Source of the DNA: Candidatus Cloacimonadota bacterium
GTDB taxonomy: Bacteria; Cloacimonadota; Cloacimonadia; Cloacimonadales; Cloacimonadaceae
DNA length: 64,000 nt
Assembly (NCBI GenBank): GCA_012516855.1
Contig: JAAYWB010000060.1
Span: 1-64,000, forward strand
Direction of reading: 5' to 3'
In this document: in pieces, positions 16,980 through 26,533 of the stretch
Layout: each line of letters starts with the position of its first letter
Numbering within the stretch: position 1 is the first letter of the stretch
The notes under the pieces: model-generated
The model's input: the letters and a program-made list of their open reading frames with translations, nothing else
What the model was told of the DNA's origin: nothing
Database searches by the model: none
Position numbers and translations under genes: made by a program

Positions 16980-19868
16980 ATGAAACTTAGTCCGGCTTTG
17001 TTTGCCGTTTTGATTCTGGCCTTGGCTGTCTGCGCCTCGGCGGAGCCCGCGCTGGCCCGCAAACCCTGGGCTGCCGCTTCCGGCCGGAGTTTTGAAGCCC
17101 GCGCCGATTCCCTCACAGGATTCGATGTGCTATCCTACGACCTTACCTTGAATATAAACCACGCTGCCCAGCACATCAGCGGAAACGTGCTCGCCACTGT
17201 GCTCGCGGAGCAGAACCTGACGTCCATTCCCTACAATCTGGTGGGGCTCAGCGTCAGCCAAGTGCTGGTCAACGGAAATCCTGCCTCCTACACCCACAGC
17301 GGGGGAATCATCAACATCAACCTGAATATCCAGGCAGGCCAGACTTTCACCACCCAGGTCTTCTATTCAGGCAATCCACAGCTTTCACCCAACGTTTACC
17401 ATATCGGCATGATCTTCAATGCCAACACCGTGTTCACCATCTCCGATCCTGATGCGGCCCGCTATTGGTGGCCCTGTTACGATCATCCCTGGGACAAAGC
17501 CATCGTCAATTTGAGCGTTACCCTGCGCAGCGACTGGAAAGTGGCGGCCAACGGCATCCGCACATCCATCGTGGACCACGGCGACGGCACCGCCACAACT
17601 TACTGGACCGGCTCACATCCAATGACCACTTATCTGGTTTGCGTCACCTGCGGCCCTTACGTTGAGATAAATCAAAACGCCGGCGACCTGCCCATCCAGA
17701 ATTTCGTGATGCAAAACCAACACAACAATGCCCTGACAGACTTCGCCAACCTGCCGGACATGATTGACTATTTTTCCCAGATCTTTGGGCCCTATCCCTT
17801 TGAAAAATATGGCAACACGGTGGTGAACATGAGCACCTACGGCGCCATGGAACACCAAACCATGACCACCTTGGGCAGTTACATCATCACCGGAACCGGT
17901 GCTCACGAATTGATAATCGCCCATGAGCTTGCCCACCAATGGTTTGGCAACGCCGTTTCTTTCCTCACTTTCGCCGATGTCTGGCTTTCAGAGGGCTTCG
18001 CAACCTACTCAGAACATCTCTGGACCGATAAAACCGAGGGCTGGCAAGCCGCCTGCGATTATGTGGCCAACTACTACCACCAGTATTACATAAACTGGGA
18101 GGGCAGCAGCCCGCAAACCATCTACAATCCGTCTTTCAACAACTATTTCGCTCCTCCTTCCTACGAAAAAGCGGCATCGGTGCTCCATATGCTACGCCTC
18201 AGGCTGGGCGACGCCCAGTTCTTCCAATTGCTCCAATCCTGGTTCAACACCTATAAATACGGAAACGCCATCACCCCGGAATTCCAGGCCATGGCACAGA
18301 ACATCAGCGGGCAGGACCTCAGCCAGTTTTTCAACCAGTGGATTTACAGCGCCGGCATTCCCTCTCTGGAATACAGCGTCTGGAACAACCCTGTCTGCAA
18401 TTCCCCTCTGAAAATTATCGCCAAAACCGTTTCCAACACATCAACCCCATTCCATATCGATGTGCCTTTCCGCTTTGTTGACGGAGCTTTCACTGATTCC
18501 CTTCTGGTGAAGGCATCCCCCGAAGGGACACTAAATCACTTCTGGCCTGAATTGACACCCAACACTGTGCTCACGCCCAATTACCACAATTGGACTTTGC
18601 TGAGAGGCATCACAGAACTCAGCCCCGCTTTGGCGGAATGCCTGCCCTCCAACTCTTCCGTGCTCCTGGCTTGGGATTCTTTCCTGAATGACGGCAGCCT
18701 TGGCTATAACATATACCGGCGTGTGTCTGGCGGTTCGGAAGACTGGCTGCTCCTCAATCCGGAGCCGATCTCAAGCCTCAGCTTCACTGACTTCACCGCT
18801 CAAAACGGCGTTTGCTACGAATACGCCTTGTCGGCTGTGGACACAGGCGGCTGGATCAGTAAAATGTCCTCTCCGGTCTCGGCCACTCCGGTGTCTTTCA
18901 GCTTTTCCCACAATCTCCTGGTGGTGGATGAAACCCGCGATGGCAACGGCGCCAGCATCAACCCCGACGACCAGATGGTGGATGACTTTTACGACACGGT
19001 GCTGCACCCCATCCCACACGACGACTGGGATGTAGCCACCCAGGGCCTTCCCCCGCTGGATGTTTTGGGACAGTACAGACTGCTGCTCTGGCACGCGGAT
19101 GACTTTTCCCAAAACCAGTTGATAGACCATCAGAACACACTCGGCGGCTACCTCCACGGCGGCGGAAAGCTGATCCTTTCCGGCTGGAAAACCGCTTCCG
19201 TGCTGTCAGCAAGCTTCCTTAACCGCTTCGGCGGAATCATCGAGCTCATCTATGACAATTCACCCAGCCTGATCAGCGCCCAGTCCAGTTCCTACGCGAC
19301 GCTCAACATCGACCCGGAAAAGCTGATCCCTGCCTGGAACGGAATGTTGCCATACATTTACACTTTCAACAAGGTTGCCTACCCCATCTACACCGCGAAC
19401 ATGCTTCCCACGGCACAGGGCAACGGCGCTTGCGTGGCTTTGCGCAGCGGCGATCCGGATACAGGCTCTGTGTTCGTCCTTTTCGGTTTTCCGCTCTATT
19501 TCGCTCAAGCCTCCGGCGTTAGGGCCTTTTTGCAGGAAATCATCCCGGAACTCATTGACCTCACGCCGGTTGAGGATCCCGCCACCCCGCCCGCTTCCGC
19601 GGCTCTGGAAATCTGGCCCAATCCGTTCAGCGCCTCCGCTTCCCTGCGAATCTCGCTGCCTGCCAAAGGCCCGCTCAGCCTTGTTCTATACAGCCTTCGC
19701 GGCCAGGCTCTGCGCCGGATCCATGCCGGGGAAAAGGATTCAGGCATCCACAGCTTTACACTCGAATGCCGTGATGACAGCGGAAACCCGCTCGCAGACG
19801 GCATCTATTTGCTGAAGATGGAATACGCCGGAAAAACCCTGGTGAGGAAGGTCAGCCTGATAAAATAA
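16980..19868 (+). CDS. Secreted M1-family metallopeptidase with C-terminal sorting domain
   Basis: 962 aa. The start at 16980 follows TAAGGAGA and gives a clear signal peptide (LFAVLILALAVCASAEPALA). Gluzincin signature: HELAH at 315-319 with E338 as third zinc ligand (HEXXH-X18-E) and the exopeptidase loop GAMEH at 288-292, a variant of GAMEN. After ~500 come a Fn3-like segment and a GATase-like alpha/beta region (GGYLHGGGKLILSGW). The last ~90 residues are a sorting tail (WPNPFSASASLRISLP ... GIYLLKMEY ... KVSLIK). Predicted to release N-terminal residues from peptides outside the cell, fitting an amino-acid-degrading lifestyle. TTGACA at 16898-16903 is a possible -35. The next gene starts 38 nt later. 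Confidence 0.9.
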   Translation: MKLSPALFAVLILALAVCASAEPALARKPWAAASGRSFEARADSLTGFDVLSYDLTLNINHAAQHISGNVLATVLAEQNLTSIPYNLVGLSVSQVLVNGNPASYTHSGGIININLNIQAGQTFTTQVFYSGNPQLSPNVYHIGMIFNANTVFTISDPDAARYWWPCYDHPWDKAIVNLSVTLRSDWKVAANGIRTSIVDHGDGTATTYWTGSHPMTTYLVCVTCGPYVEINQNAGDLPIQNFVMQNQHNNALTDFANLPDMIDYFSQIFGPYPFEKYGNTVVNMSTYGAMEHQTMTTLGSYIITGTGAHELIIAHELAHQWFGNAVSFLTFADVWLSEGFATYSEHLWTDKTEGWQAACDYVANYYHQYYINWEGSSPQTIYNPSFNNYFAPPSYEKAASVLHMLRLRLGDAQFFQLLQSWFNTYKYGNAITPEFQAMAQNISGQDLSQFFNQWIYSAGIPSLEYSVWNNPVCNSPLKIIAKTVSNTSTPFHIDVPFRFVDGAFTDSLLVKASPEGTLNHFWPELTPNTVLTPNYHNWTLLRGITELSPALAECLPSNSSVLLAWDSFLNDGSLGYNIYRRVSGGSEDWLLLNPEPISSLSFTDFTAQNGVCYEYALSAVDTGGWISKMSSPVSATPVSFSFSHNLLVVDETRDGNGASINPDDQMVDDFYDTVLHPIPHDDWDVATQGLPPLDVLGQYRLLLWHADDFSQNQLIDHQNTLGGYLHGGGKLILSGWKTASVLSASFLNRFGGIIELIYDNSPSLISAQSSSYATLNIDPEKLIPAWNGMLPYIYTFNKVAYPIYTANMLPTAQGNGACVALRSGDPDTGSVFVLFGFPLYFAQASGVRAFLQEIIPELIDLTPVEDPATPPASAALEIWPNPFSASASLRISLPAKGPLSLVLYSLRGQALRRIHAGEKDSGIHSFTLECRDDSGNPLADGIYLLKMEYAGKTLVRKVSLIK

Positions 19869-19906
19869 CCCACGGACAGACCGAAAGGCCCTGATGGGAG
19901 CTGAAC

Positions 19907-21163
19907 ATGACCGAAATCGCCAATCCACGCAGGATATTCCTGCTGCTGTTCTGCCTGCTGTCCGGGCTGGTTTGGGCGCAGCCGGAGTTCTTTTTCCTTA
20001 GGGGACTGCAGTTCCACAGTTCCGGCAGTGGGGAAGGCGGTCCGGACTGGATCTCTCTGGAGCGTTACAGCTATTTTTCCGACCCCCTGGAACCGCTCAG
20101 GATAAGCTTTGTCCGCTGGCAATCAGACCTTTGGGCGGACCCGGACTCAGATTACCATTACGACAACACCTTCGCGTTCCTGGGGTTGGTGAATTACGCC
20201 TCGGATGAAGTGTTGATCCGCTCCCCCGGCTATGACCACACCAACGGCAACGGCTACCGCGTGAGCCGTATCAGCAACAGCGGCTATTACTTGGAGGACC
20301 GATACACGGAAAATCCCTGGGCCGCCTTTGCCCAGATACAAATCAACTATTTCTACAATGACGACATGCTCCTGGTCCGGAAAATCCGCCGAGTCAACTG
20401 GCCTCTGGAATACTGGAAGCACGAATACTCTTTAGACGCCAGGGGACGGCGTTTGCTGGAAACCGTAAGCAGTTCTGTAGATTCGCTGAACTGGACGCCC
20501 CGCCATAGCTATGCCTACGTTTATGGCAACCAGGCTGTCCTGGACGGCTATCAGTTTGAAAAGTATAGCAGCTACGTGCCCTGGCGCTATTCCAGCGAAA
20601 CCACGGAGCTGCCGCCATTTCCCTACTTAAACGACAGCCAGGTGGTCAGTTCCATCATCCACAGGGAATTTGTCGGCGGCGTCTGGAGCGAGCCTGACAC
20701 TTTTGCTCTGAACCTCACTTTCTCTGCCACCGGCGCTTCCGTGGATTACCGGAATGGTATTTTCACCTGGACCAGCGAAGGTTTGCCCAAAAGCGTTGAG
20801 CTTCCTCCGGACGCGAACCCTTACCTCGGAGTCAACTTCACTTTTGACCACTCCGCGAGTTCCGCAGCGAGCGAGCCTCTGCTGCCCGCAGTCCCATCTC
20901 CGCGGGTAAGCCCAAATCCTGTTCAGGACAAAGCTTGGGTCAATCTTGGCATCATCCCGAAAGGGCCTGTTCGACTGCTGATTTTCAATCTACGCGGACA
21001 ACTGATGCGTGAGGAAATCCATCCCAACCTCGCCCAGGGAGAGAATAAACTGGAATTGCCGCTGGTGAATGCACACGGCGAGCACCTGCCCAATGGCCTC
21101 TATTTCCTCCGGATGGAATCCCGAGAAAGCTCGGAAACCTGTCGCTTCCTGGTTTTGCGCTGA
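19907..21163 (+). CDS. Exported protein of unknown function with sorting tail (paralog of 34804-36048)
   Basis: 418 aa. Signal peptide IFLLLFCLLSGLVWAQ. No known enzyme motif. It aligns along most of its length with the product of 34804-36048: both have a Gly-rich FGGPDWW/EGGPDWIS segment near the start, a D-SLNW motif, DGYQFEK or PGYQFEK, PYLND, and a wind-down into a sorting tail (SPNPVQDKAWVNLG ... GLYFLRMES). Many Tyr and Trp suggest a beta-rich, carbohydrate- or surface-facing fold, but no function is claimed. It follows the metallopeptidase by 38 nt, probably in one transcript. Confidence 0.75.
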   Translation: MTEIANPRRIFLLLFCLLSGLVWAQPEFFFLRGLQFHSSGSGEGGPDWISLERYSYFSDPLEPLRISFVRWQSDLWADPDSDYHYDNTFAFLGLVNYASDEVLIRSPGYDHTNGNGYRVSRISNSGYYLEDRYTENPWAAFAQIQINYFYNDDMLLVRKIRRVNWPLEYWKHEYSLDARGRRLLETVSSSVDSLNWTPRHSYAYVYGNQAVLDGYQFEKYSSYVPWRYSSETTELPPFPYLNDSQVVSSIIHREFVGGVWSEPDTFALNLTFSATGASVDYRNGIFTWTSEGLPKSVELPPDANPYLGVNFTFDHSASSAASEPLLPAVPSPRVSPNPVQDKAWVNLGIIPKGPVRLLIFNLRGQLMREEIHPNLAQGENKLELPLVNAHGEHLPNGLYFLRMESRESSETCRFLVLR

Positions 21164-21261
21164 CCGCTACCCGCGAAAACCCTTTCCAGATGGGCATTCC
21201 GCTATCCGGGAGCATACCCAAACCCTTTCTGCATAAGCATTCCGGCTTTTCCTCCCTGACC

Positions 21262-21374
21262 CGTCCTTTGCCCTATCCCATCCGCCTCCTGACTACCTCC
21301 CGCTGAGTTCCCGCCTCTCAAACGGGAACACAGCGGGAAGTGAATGAGATGTGAAAGGGATGGGGCAAAGGACG
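21262..21374. repeat. Nested inverted repeat between convergent genes
   Basis: Outer arms 21262-21279 and 21357-21374 pair over 18 positions with one G-T wobble. An inner hairpin (21299-21305 plus 21307-21313 with 21323-21329 plus 21331-21337) pairs 14 bp with one A-A mismatch and a 9-nt loop. It sits in the 444-nt gap (21164-21607) where two transcripts converge, so it may act as a two-way terminator, though no T-run follows. The rest of the gap shows nothing else. It is unlike the 107-nt family in sequence but similar in size. Confidence 0.6.
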
Positions 21375-21607
21375 AAGGCCACAGGATACCTCCTGGATTG
21401 GCATTCAGAACCTGTCGCAAACTTCTAAGTATAATGGGTAATAATAGTTGGATATTTCCTTTGGACGGTGAAAAGCAAGTTACAAATCAGCTGATGCATA
21501 GGAGAAACTGCCTTTGGGGCCAACCTAAGCCTTTAACAAGATGAGGGTTGCGACTCCGAGAAGAACGGAGGTGACGACGAGGTCGCGGGTATTGAAATGC
21601 TTGAACG

Positions 21608-22084
21608 TTAAAGCAGCTTCTTCATTTTGCCGCTCTCCATGTCGAAATGGATCAATTCCACCCCGGCTTCTGCCAACAACTGCTCCGCAAGGGCGTCTGG
21701 ATAGGTGTTGGAGATGTAAACGGTAACGATTTCGGCGTTGATGATCATCCTGGCGCAGATGCTGCAGGGCTGATGTGTGCAGTAAAGCGTGGCTCCGCGG
21801 GCGCTGGAACCGTTCAGGCCGGCCTGGATGATGGCGTTCTGTTCTGCGTGTAGGCCGCGGCAAAGCTCATGCTGCTGGCCGGAGGGAACCTTATTCTGGA
21901 GGCGCAGGCAGCCTGTTTCAGAACAGTGACGCACGCCTTTTGGGCTGCCGTTGTAGCCGGTGGAAAGGATTTGGTTTTCCTTCACCAGCACGGCCCCGAC
22001 CTGCCTTCGCAAACAGGTGCTGCGCGAGGAGGCCAGGATCGCCATTTGTATGAAATATTGCTGCCATGAGGGTCGTTCGTTCAT
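21608..22084 (-). CDS. dCMP deaminase-type zinc-dependent deaminase
   Basis: 158 aa. Converts dCMP to dUMP for thymidylate supply; a ComEB-type label would also fit. Seen: [22 protein letters not shown], the zinc/catalytic motif HAEQNAI and the paired PCSICARMI. The ATG at 22084 is preferred because AAGGA lies seven bases upstream; a GTG two codons earlier almost touches it. TTGACA at 22137-22142 (minus) is a possible -35. Single gene, convergent with the upstream secreted protein and divergent from the ABC exporter. Beyond its stop, the other frame encodes a short hydrophobic tail (see findings). Confidence 0.93.
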   Translation of the reverse strand: MNERPSWQQYFIQMAILASSRSTCLRRQVGAVLVKENQILSTGYNGSPKGVRHCSETGCLRLQNKVPSGQQHELCRGLHAEQNAIIQAGLNGSSARGATLYCTHQPCSICARMIINAEIVTVYISNTYPDALAEQLLAEAGVELIHFDMESGKMKKLL

Positions 22085-22460
22085 CGTCACGTCCTTAGAG
22101 GGGATTTGCGCTCATGCTTGTCGGGGGCGGCTTTCTGTCAAGCGCCAAATCCAGAGGACGCTCTGAATGTGAAAAAACTTGCTAGAACCGATAGTATTAG
22201 AAAGGTAATAGGCAAATAACTGAGCATTTTCAAATTTCATGCTGGGGATTTTTCGGAGAAATGTGGATAACTGCCACGAGTCAATTCCTGAGAGTTAATT
22301 GCTTGGCATTACGCAAAGGTCTTTTTTATATTGACAAAATGGGACTGCGGGGGAGTTTGGCGCGCACTATCCGGTGTTGTCAACGGAAAGTGGAAAGCTC
22401 TCCAAAACAGAACAGTAGGGGGTTTCCGGTTTGCGTTGAGAATATCAATAGGGAGAACTA
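22085..22460. other. 376-nt divergent intergenic region, no gene seen
   Basis: Separates the dCMP deaminase (minus) from the ABC exporter (plus). It is AT-richer than its surroundings. Two TTGACA boxes are present: 22137-22142 on the minus strand and 22331-22336 on the plus strand. Neither has a convincing -10 at 17 nt. No RNA or protein feature is recognised. Confidence 0.4.
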
Positions 22461-24212
22461 ATGCGCACTTTTGACGCCGTTCTTCCATATCTGAAGAAGA
22501 GTTATGGAAGAATAGCCGGGGGCATAGTGATGCTGATCCTGGTGGATATTGTGCAGCTTATCACCCCCCGGGTGATGCAATACGCCATCGACAGCATCCA
22601 GGAGCGGAGAATCACCTCCACAGGGCTGATTTGGGTGGCGCTGATCATCATCGGGCTGGCTTTGGCAGTGATGATACTGCGCTATTTCTGGAGGGTTTTG
22701 ATCATCGGCAATGCCTTCAGGATCGAAAAGCATCTGCGGCAGGATTTTTACAACCATCTACTGAGGCTTTCTCAGAACTTTTTTAACCGCAGTAAGATCG
22801 GCGACCTGATGGCCTATGCCACCAACGACCTGAACGCCGTGAGGATGCTCTTTGGCATGGGGCTTATCGCGGGAATGGACATCGTGCTGATGACGATCGC
22901 CAGCTTCAGCTTCATGGGCTCGATAGACTGGCGCCTGACCGGTTTGGCGGTGCTGCCGATGCCTATCCTGACCATCACCATCACGATTTTCGGCAAGAAG
23001 ATGCACAAAAGCTTCTTTCGGGTGCAGAAAAGCTTCGCCACGCTCTCCGGGGCCATCCAGGAAAGCATCTCCGGGATTCGCATCGTGAAAGCCTTTGGCC
23101 AGGAAAAATCCGAGCTGGAGAAAGTGGATGAGGTTTCCTGGCAGTTTGTGCAGGAAAATATCCGCATGGCTAAAATCGCCGGCTTTTTCCACCCCTTCCA
23201 GAGCCTGGTGATCAGTCTTTCGATGGTGATAACCCTTTTCTTTGGCGGTCGCGCAGCCATCCGCGGCGACATCACTATCGGGCAGTTCATAGCCTTCTTC
23301 CAGTATCTGGGAATGCTGGTCTGGCCGATGATAGCCATCGGCTGGATCGTTGACATGTACCAGCGTGGCACCGCCTCGCTGAAGCGGCTGAACGAGATTT
23401 TCCAGACCGCCCCGGAAATCGACGACAGCGAGGCCGACCCTGCCATCAAATCCCTGCAGGGCAACATCGAAATCCGCGACCTCAGCTTTCGCTACGGTGA
23501 TAATCTGCCCCTGATCTTCGACGGTATCAGCACCTCGGTCTCCGACGGCAAAACCCTGGCCGTCGTGGGCCCCACAGGCTGCGGCAAAACTACTTTAATA
23601 GAGCTGCTGGTGCGCATCTACGAACCTCCCAAAGGCAGCATCCTCATTGACGGGCACCCGCTGCACCGGATTCCGCTGAATGTGCTGAGGCGCGACATGG
23701 TGCTGGTTCCCCAGGACATCTTCCTCTTTTCGGACAGCATCTCCAACAACATCCGGCTTGGGAGCCCGGAAACAAGCACTGAACAGGTTTTGGAAGCAGC
23801 CAAGCTGGCCCAGATACACGATGAGGTCATGGAATTTGAAAACAAATTCGACACCGTGATTGGCGAACGCGGCGTAACCCTCTCCGGAGGCCAGAAACAA
23901 CGCGTCGCCATCGCCAGGGCGCTGCTTACCAATCCCGAAATTCTGATCCTGGACGACGCCCTCTCCGCCGTGGATACCAAAACCGAACGTTTCATCCTGG
24001 AAAAACTTATCGAGACCCGCAAAGGCAAGACCACCATCATCATCGCCCACCGCATCTCTTCAATCCAGCATGCCGACCGCATCATCGTCCTAGGTGACGG
24101 CAAAATCACCGAAAGCGGCACTCATGACGAACTGGTAGCCCTGGGCGGCCTGTATCATGACCTCTACGAAAAACAACGCATCCGGGCCCGCCTGGAAGGG
24201 GAGGAGTTATGA
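22461..24212 (+). CDS. ABC exporter half-transporter, degenerate-site subunit
   Basis: 583 aa: a six-helix membrane domain (residues ~15-300) fused to an ATPase domain. Walker A is GPTGCGKTT, the signature LSGGQKQRVAIARAL, and the H-loop IIIAHRIS. Walker B reads ILILDDALSAVD, with Asp where the catalytic Glu normally is; this is the hallmark of the non-hydrolysing site in heterodimeric exporters such as TM287/288. It overlaps the partner gene by 4 nt (ATGA). The substrate (lipid, drug or peptide) cannot be deduced. AGGGAGAA lies before the ATG. Confidence 0.9.
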   Translation: MRTFDAVLPYLKKSYGRIAGGIVMLILVDIVQLITPRVMQYAIDSIQERRITSTGLIWVALIIIGLALAVMILRYFWRVLIIGNAFRIEKHLRQDFYNHLLRLSQNFFNRSKIGDLMAYATNDLNAVRMLFGMGLIAGMDIVLMTIASFSFMGSIDWRLTGLAVLPMPILTITITIFGKKMHKSFFRVQKSFATLSGAIQESISGIRIVKAFGQEKSELEKVDEVSWQFVQENIRMAKIAGFFHPFQSLVISLSMVITLFFGGRAAIRGDITIGQFIAFFQYLGMLVWPMIAIGWIVDMYQRGTASLKRLNEIFQTAPEIDDSEADPAIKSLQGNIEIRDLSFRYGDNLPLIFDGISTSVSDGKTLAVVGPTGCGKTTLIELLVRIYEPPKGSILIDGHPLHRIPLNVLRRDMVLVPQDIFLFSDSISNNIRLGSPETSTEQVLEAAKLAQIHDEVMEFENKFDTVIGERGVTLSGGQKQRVAIARALLTNPEILILDDALSAVDTKTERFILEKLIETRKGKTTIIIAHRISSIQHADRIIVLGDGKITESGTHDELVALGGLYHDLYEKQRIRARLEGEEL

Positions 24213-26365
24213 TGCGCGGCGGACGCGGCGGCGGTTTCGCGGAAGACGACCTCAAGAACAGGGTTTTCGACAAACACCTTTACAGGAGGATGTTGCGCTA
24301 CCTGTTGCCATACATGAAATGGGTGGTTATCTCGTTCCTCATCCTGATGGTGGTGGCCGGGGCAGAACTGGTGCAGCCCCTTATCCAGCAACACGCCATC
24401 GACGATTATATCGTTTCCGACAAAAACATAGCCATTTTCAACAGCGAAGCTGAGGCGGACGCCTTTCTGGCCAAATACGAACTACTGAAACTGAAGAAAC
24501 TCTCACACAGCGGCAAATACTTTCTGGTGATACCAAGCAGGGAAATGAACAAAATCAACCGCCAGGATGTGGATGACCTCAACCGGCGCAACATCCTTGC
24601 CGAGGCAAAGGTGTATCTGATCAAGGACAAAGCCTCCAACGTGGCCATCCTGAATAAATATCTGCCGGAAATCAGCGCTCCGCAAGGCGGCAAAGGAGGA
24701 TTGCAAGGCTGGTTCAGGCTGGGAAACGGCCAAATCGCCCTGGAGCGCGAGCAGCTTAACAAAATTCCGGGAAAGGAACGCTTCCAAGTCCGCAGTGAAG
24801 CGGCTCACAGCCTCATCTGGCTGGCGCTGGCCTTCTTTGGAATCAGCCTAATGCGCTTTGTGGCGGGGTATTCCCAGATGGTTATCACCACCACCTTTTC
24901 GCAGAAAGCGATGAACGACATGCGCCATGACGTTTTTGCCCACCTGCAGCGCATGCCGGTGCAGTATTTCGACAAAAACCCCGTCGGACGCCTGGTCACC
25001 CGCGTCACCAACGACATCCGCGCCATCGACGAGATGCTCTCTTCAGGGGTGATCACGCTGTTCCAGGACGTGCTGATGATCATTGCCATCGTTGTGCTGA
25101 TGCTGTTTCTGGACTGGGAACTGGCGCTGATCAGCTTCGCCATCCTGCCCGGGGTGATCTGGGTAATCCGTGAATTCCGCAAACGCACCCGGGTGCTTTA
25201 CCGCGAGGTGCGCAAGCAATTGGCAGCGTTGAACGCCACCCTGGCAGAACATATCAGCGGGCAGAAAATCATTCAGCTCTTCAACCAGTATTTCCACAAG
25301 CGGGATGAGTTTTCACGCATCAACCGGGAATACTTCAACACTTCGCTGAAGCAGATGAAGCTCTTCGCCTTCTTCCGGCCTATCATCCACGTGAGCAGCC
25401 AGATCGCGGTGGCCCTGATCATCTGGTACGGCGGCGGGCAAATCCTGCGAAACGCCATCACCATCGGCCTGCTGATGGCCTTCACGCAGTACATCACCAA
25501 GCTATTTCAGCCCATCAACGATTTCTCGGAAAAATTCAACGTGCTGCAGGGTGCTTTGGCAGGCGCAGAGCGCATCTTTGACCTCATGGACCAGGAACCG
25601 GAGGATTACCGCGACGACTTGACCTGCGACGTGAAGCTGAAAGGCGAAATCGAGTTCCGAAACGTCTGGCTGGCCTACAATCCGGGCGAATGGGTGCTGA
25701 AAGACGTGAGCTTCAAGATCAAGCCCGGCGAAAAGATAGCGCTGGTGGGCCACACCGGCAGCGGCAAGACATCCATCGTAAACCTTGTCCTGGGCATGTA
25801 CCCCTTCCAGAAAGGAGAAATCCTGCTGGATGGGAAGCCGCTCTCCTCCTACGCTTTGGCAGACCTGCGCAGAAACGTGGGCATCGTTCAGCAGGACGTG
25901 TTCATCTTCAGCGGAAACATCAGGGACAATATAGCCCTTAACAACACCGCGCTCAGCTGCGAGCAAATCATCCAGGTGGCCAAGTATGTGAACGCGGATA
26001 AATTCATCAGCAAGCTGCCCGAGGGTTATGACGAACCGGTTATGGAACGTGGCGCCACCCTCTCCACCGGGCAGCGGCAGTTAATAGCTTTCGCACGCGT
26101 GCTGGCTTACGATCCCTCCATCTTTATCCTGGATGAGGCGACCTCCAATATCGACACTGAAACCGAACTGCTGATCCAAGACGCCTTGGCCAAACTGATC
26201 GTTAACCGCTCTTCGATCATCATCGCCCACCGCCTTTCCACCATCCAGCACGCCGACCGGATCATCGTTCTGCACAAAGGCGAAATCGTGGAGGAAGGCT
26301 CACATTTTGATCTTTTGGACCAAAAAGGCCTCTACTATGACCTCTACCGGCTGCAGTACACGTAA
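24209..26365 (+). CDS. ABC exporter half-transporter with ~130-residue extracytoplasmic insertion
   Basis: 718 aa, about 130 longer than its partner. The extra part (residues ~66-198) is hydrophilic and lies between the first and second membrane helices, so it faces the periplasm. The ATPase domain has Walker A GHTGSGKTS, Walker B IFILDEATSNID with the catalytic Glu, H-loop IIIAHRLS, and a deviant signature LSTGQRQ. With the partner's Asp, this makes one canonical and one degenerate ATP site, as in known heterodimers. Similar insertions occur in other FCB and Thermotogae exporters (recollection). Translation is coupled to the partner. Confidence 0.9.
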   Translation: MMRGGRGGGFAEDDLKNRVFDKHLYRRMLRYLLPYMKWVVISFLILMVVAGAELVQPLIQQHAIDDYIVSDKNIAIFNSEAEADAFLAKYELLKLKKLSHSGKYFLVIPSREMNKINRQDVDDLNRRNILAEAKVYLIKDKASNVAILNKYLPEISAPQGGKGGLQGWFRLGNGQIALEREQLNKIPGKERFQVRSEAAHSLIWLALAFFGISLMRFVAGYSQMVITTTFSQKAMNDMRHDVFAHLQRMPVQYFDKNPVGRLVTRVTNDIRAIDEMLSSGVITLFQDVLMIIAIVVLMLFLDWELALISFAILPGVIWVIREFRKRTRVLYREVRKQLAALNATLAEHISGQKIIQLFNQYFHKRDEFSRINREYFNTSLKQMKLFAFFRPIIHVSSQIAVALIIWYGGGQILRNAITIGLLMAFTQYITKLFQPINDFSEKFNVLQGALAGAERIFDLMDQEPEDYRDDLTCDVKLKGEIEFRNVWLAYNPGEWVLKDVSFKIKPGEKIALVGHTGSGKTSIVNLVLGMYPFQKGEILLDGKPLSSYALADLRRNVGIVQQDVFIFSGNIRDNIALNNTALSCEQIIQVAKYVNADKFISKLPEGYDEPVMERGATLSTGQRQLIAFARVLAYDPSIFILDEATSNIDTETELLIQDALAKLIVNRSSIIIAHRLSTIQHADRIIVLHKGEIVEEGSHFDLLDQKGLYYDLYRLQYT

Positions 26366-26533
26366 AGCGTTTCATAACGCCATATCTGCAAATGAGTTGG
26401 GTTGATAATATGTTCCTGCCAATGGAATGAAACTTGCTTTTATGGTAACATCAATGAAAAAACTGATTGACAGGAAACGCAGATCAGTTGTTATTGCATA
26501 GATAAACTATCCCTTGATTCATAAGGAGGATCA

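Noticed and set aside
22331-22370. Promoter TTGACA with a -10 for the ABC exporter
   Set aside because: At 17 nt the sequence is AGTTTG; the nearest TATAAT-like box is 28 nt away, so not listed as a promoter.
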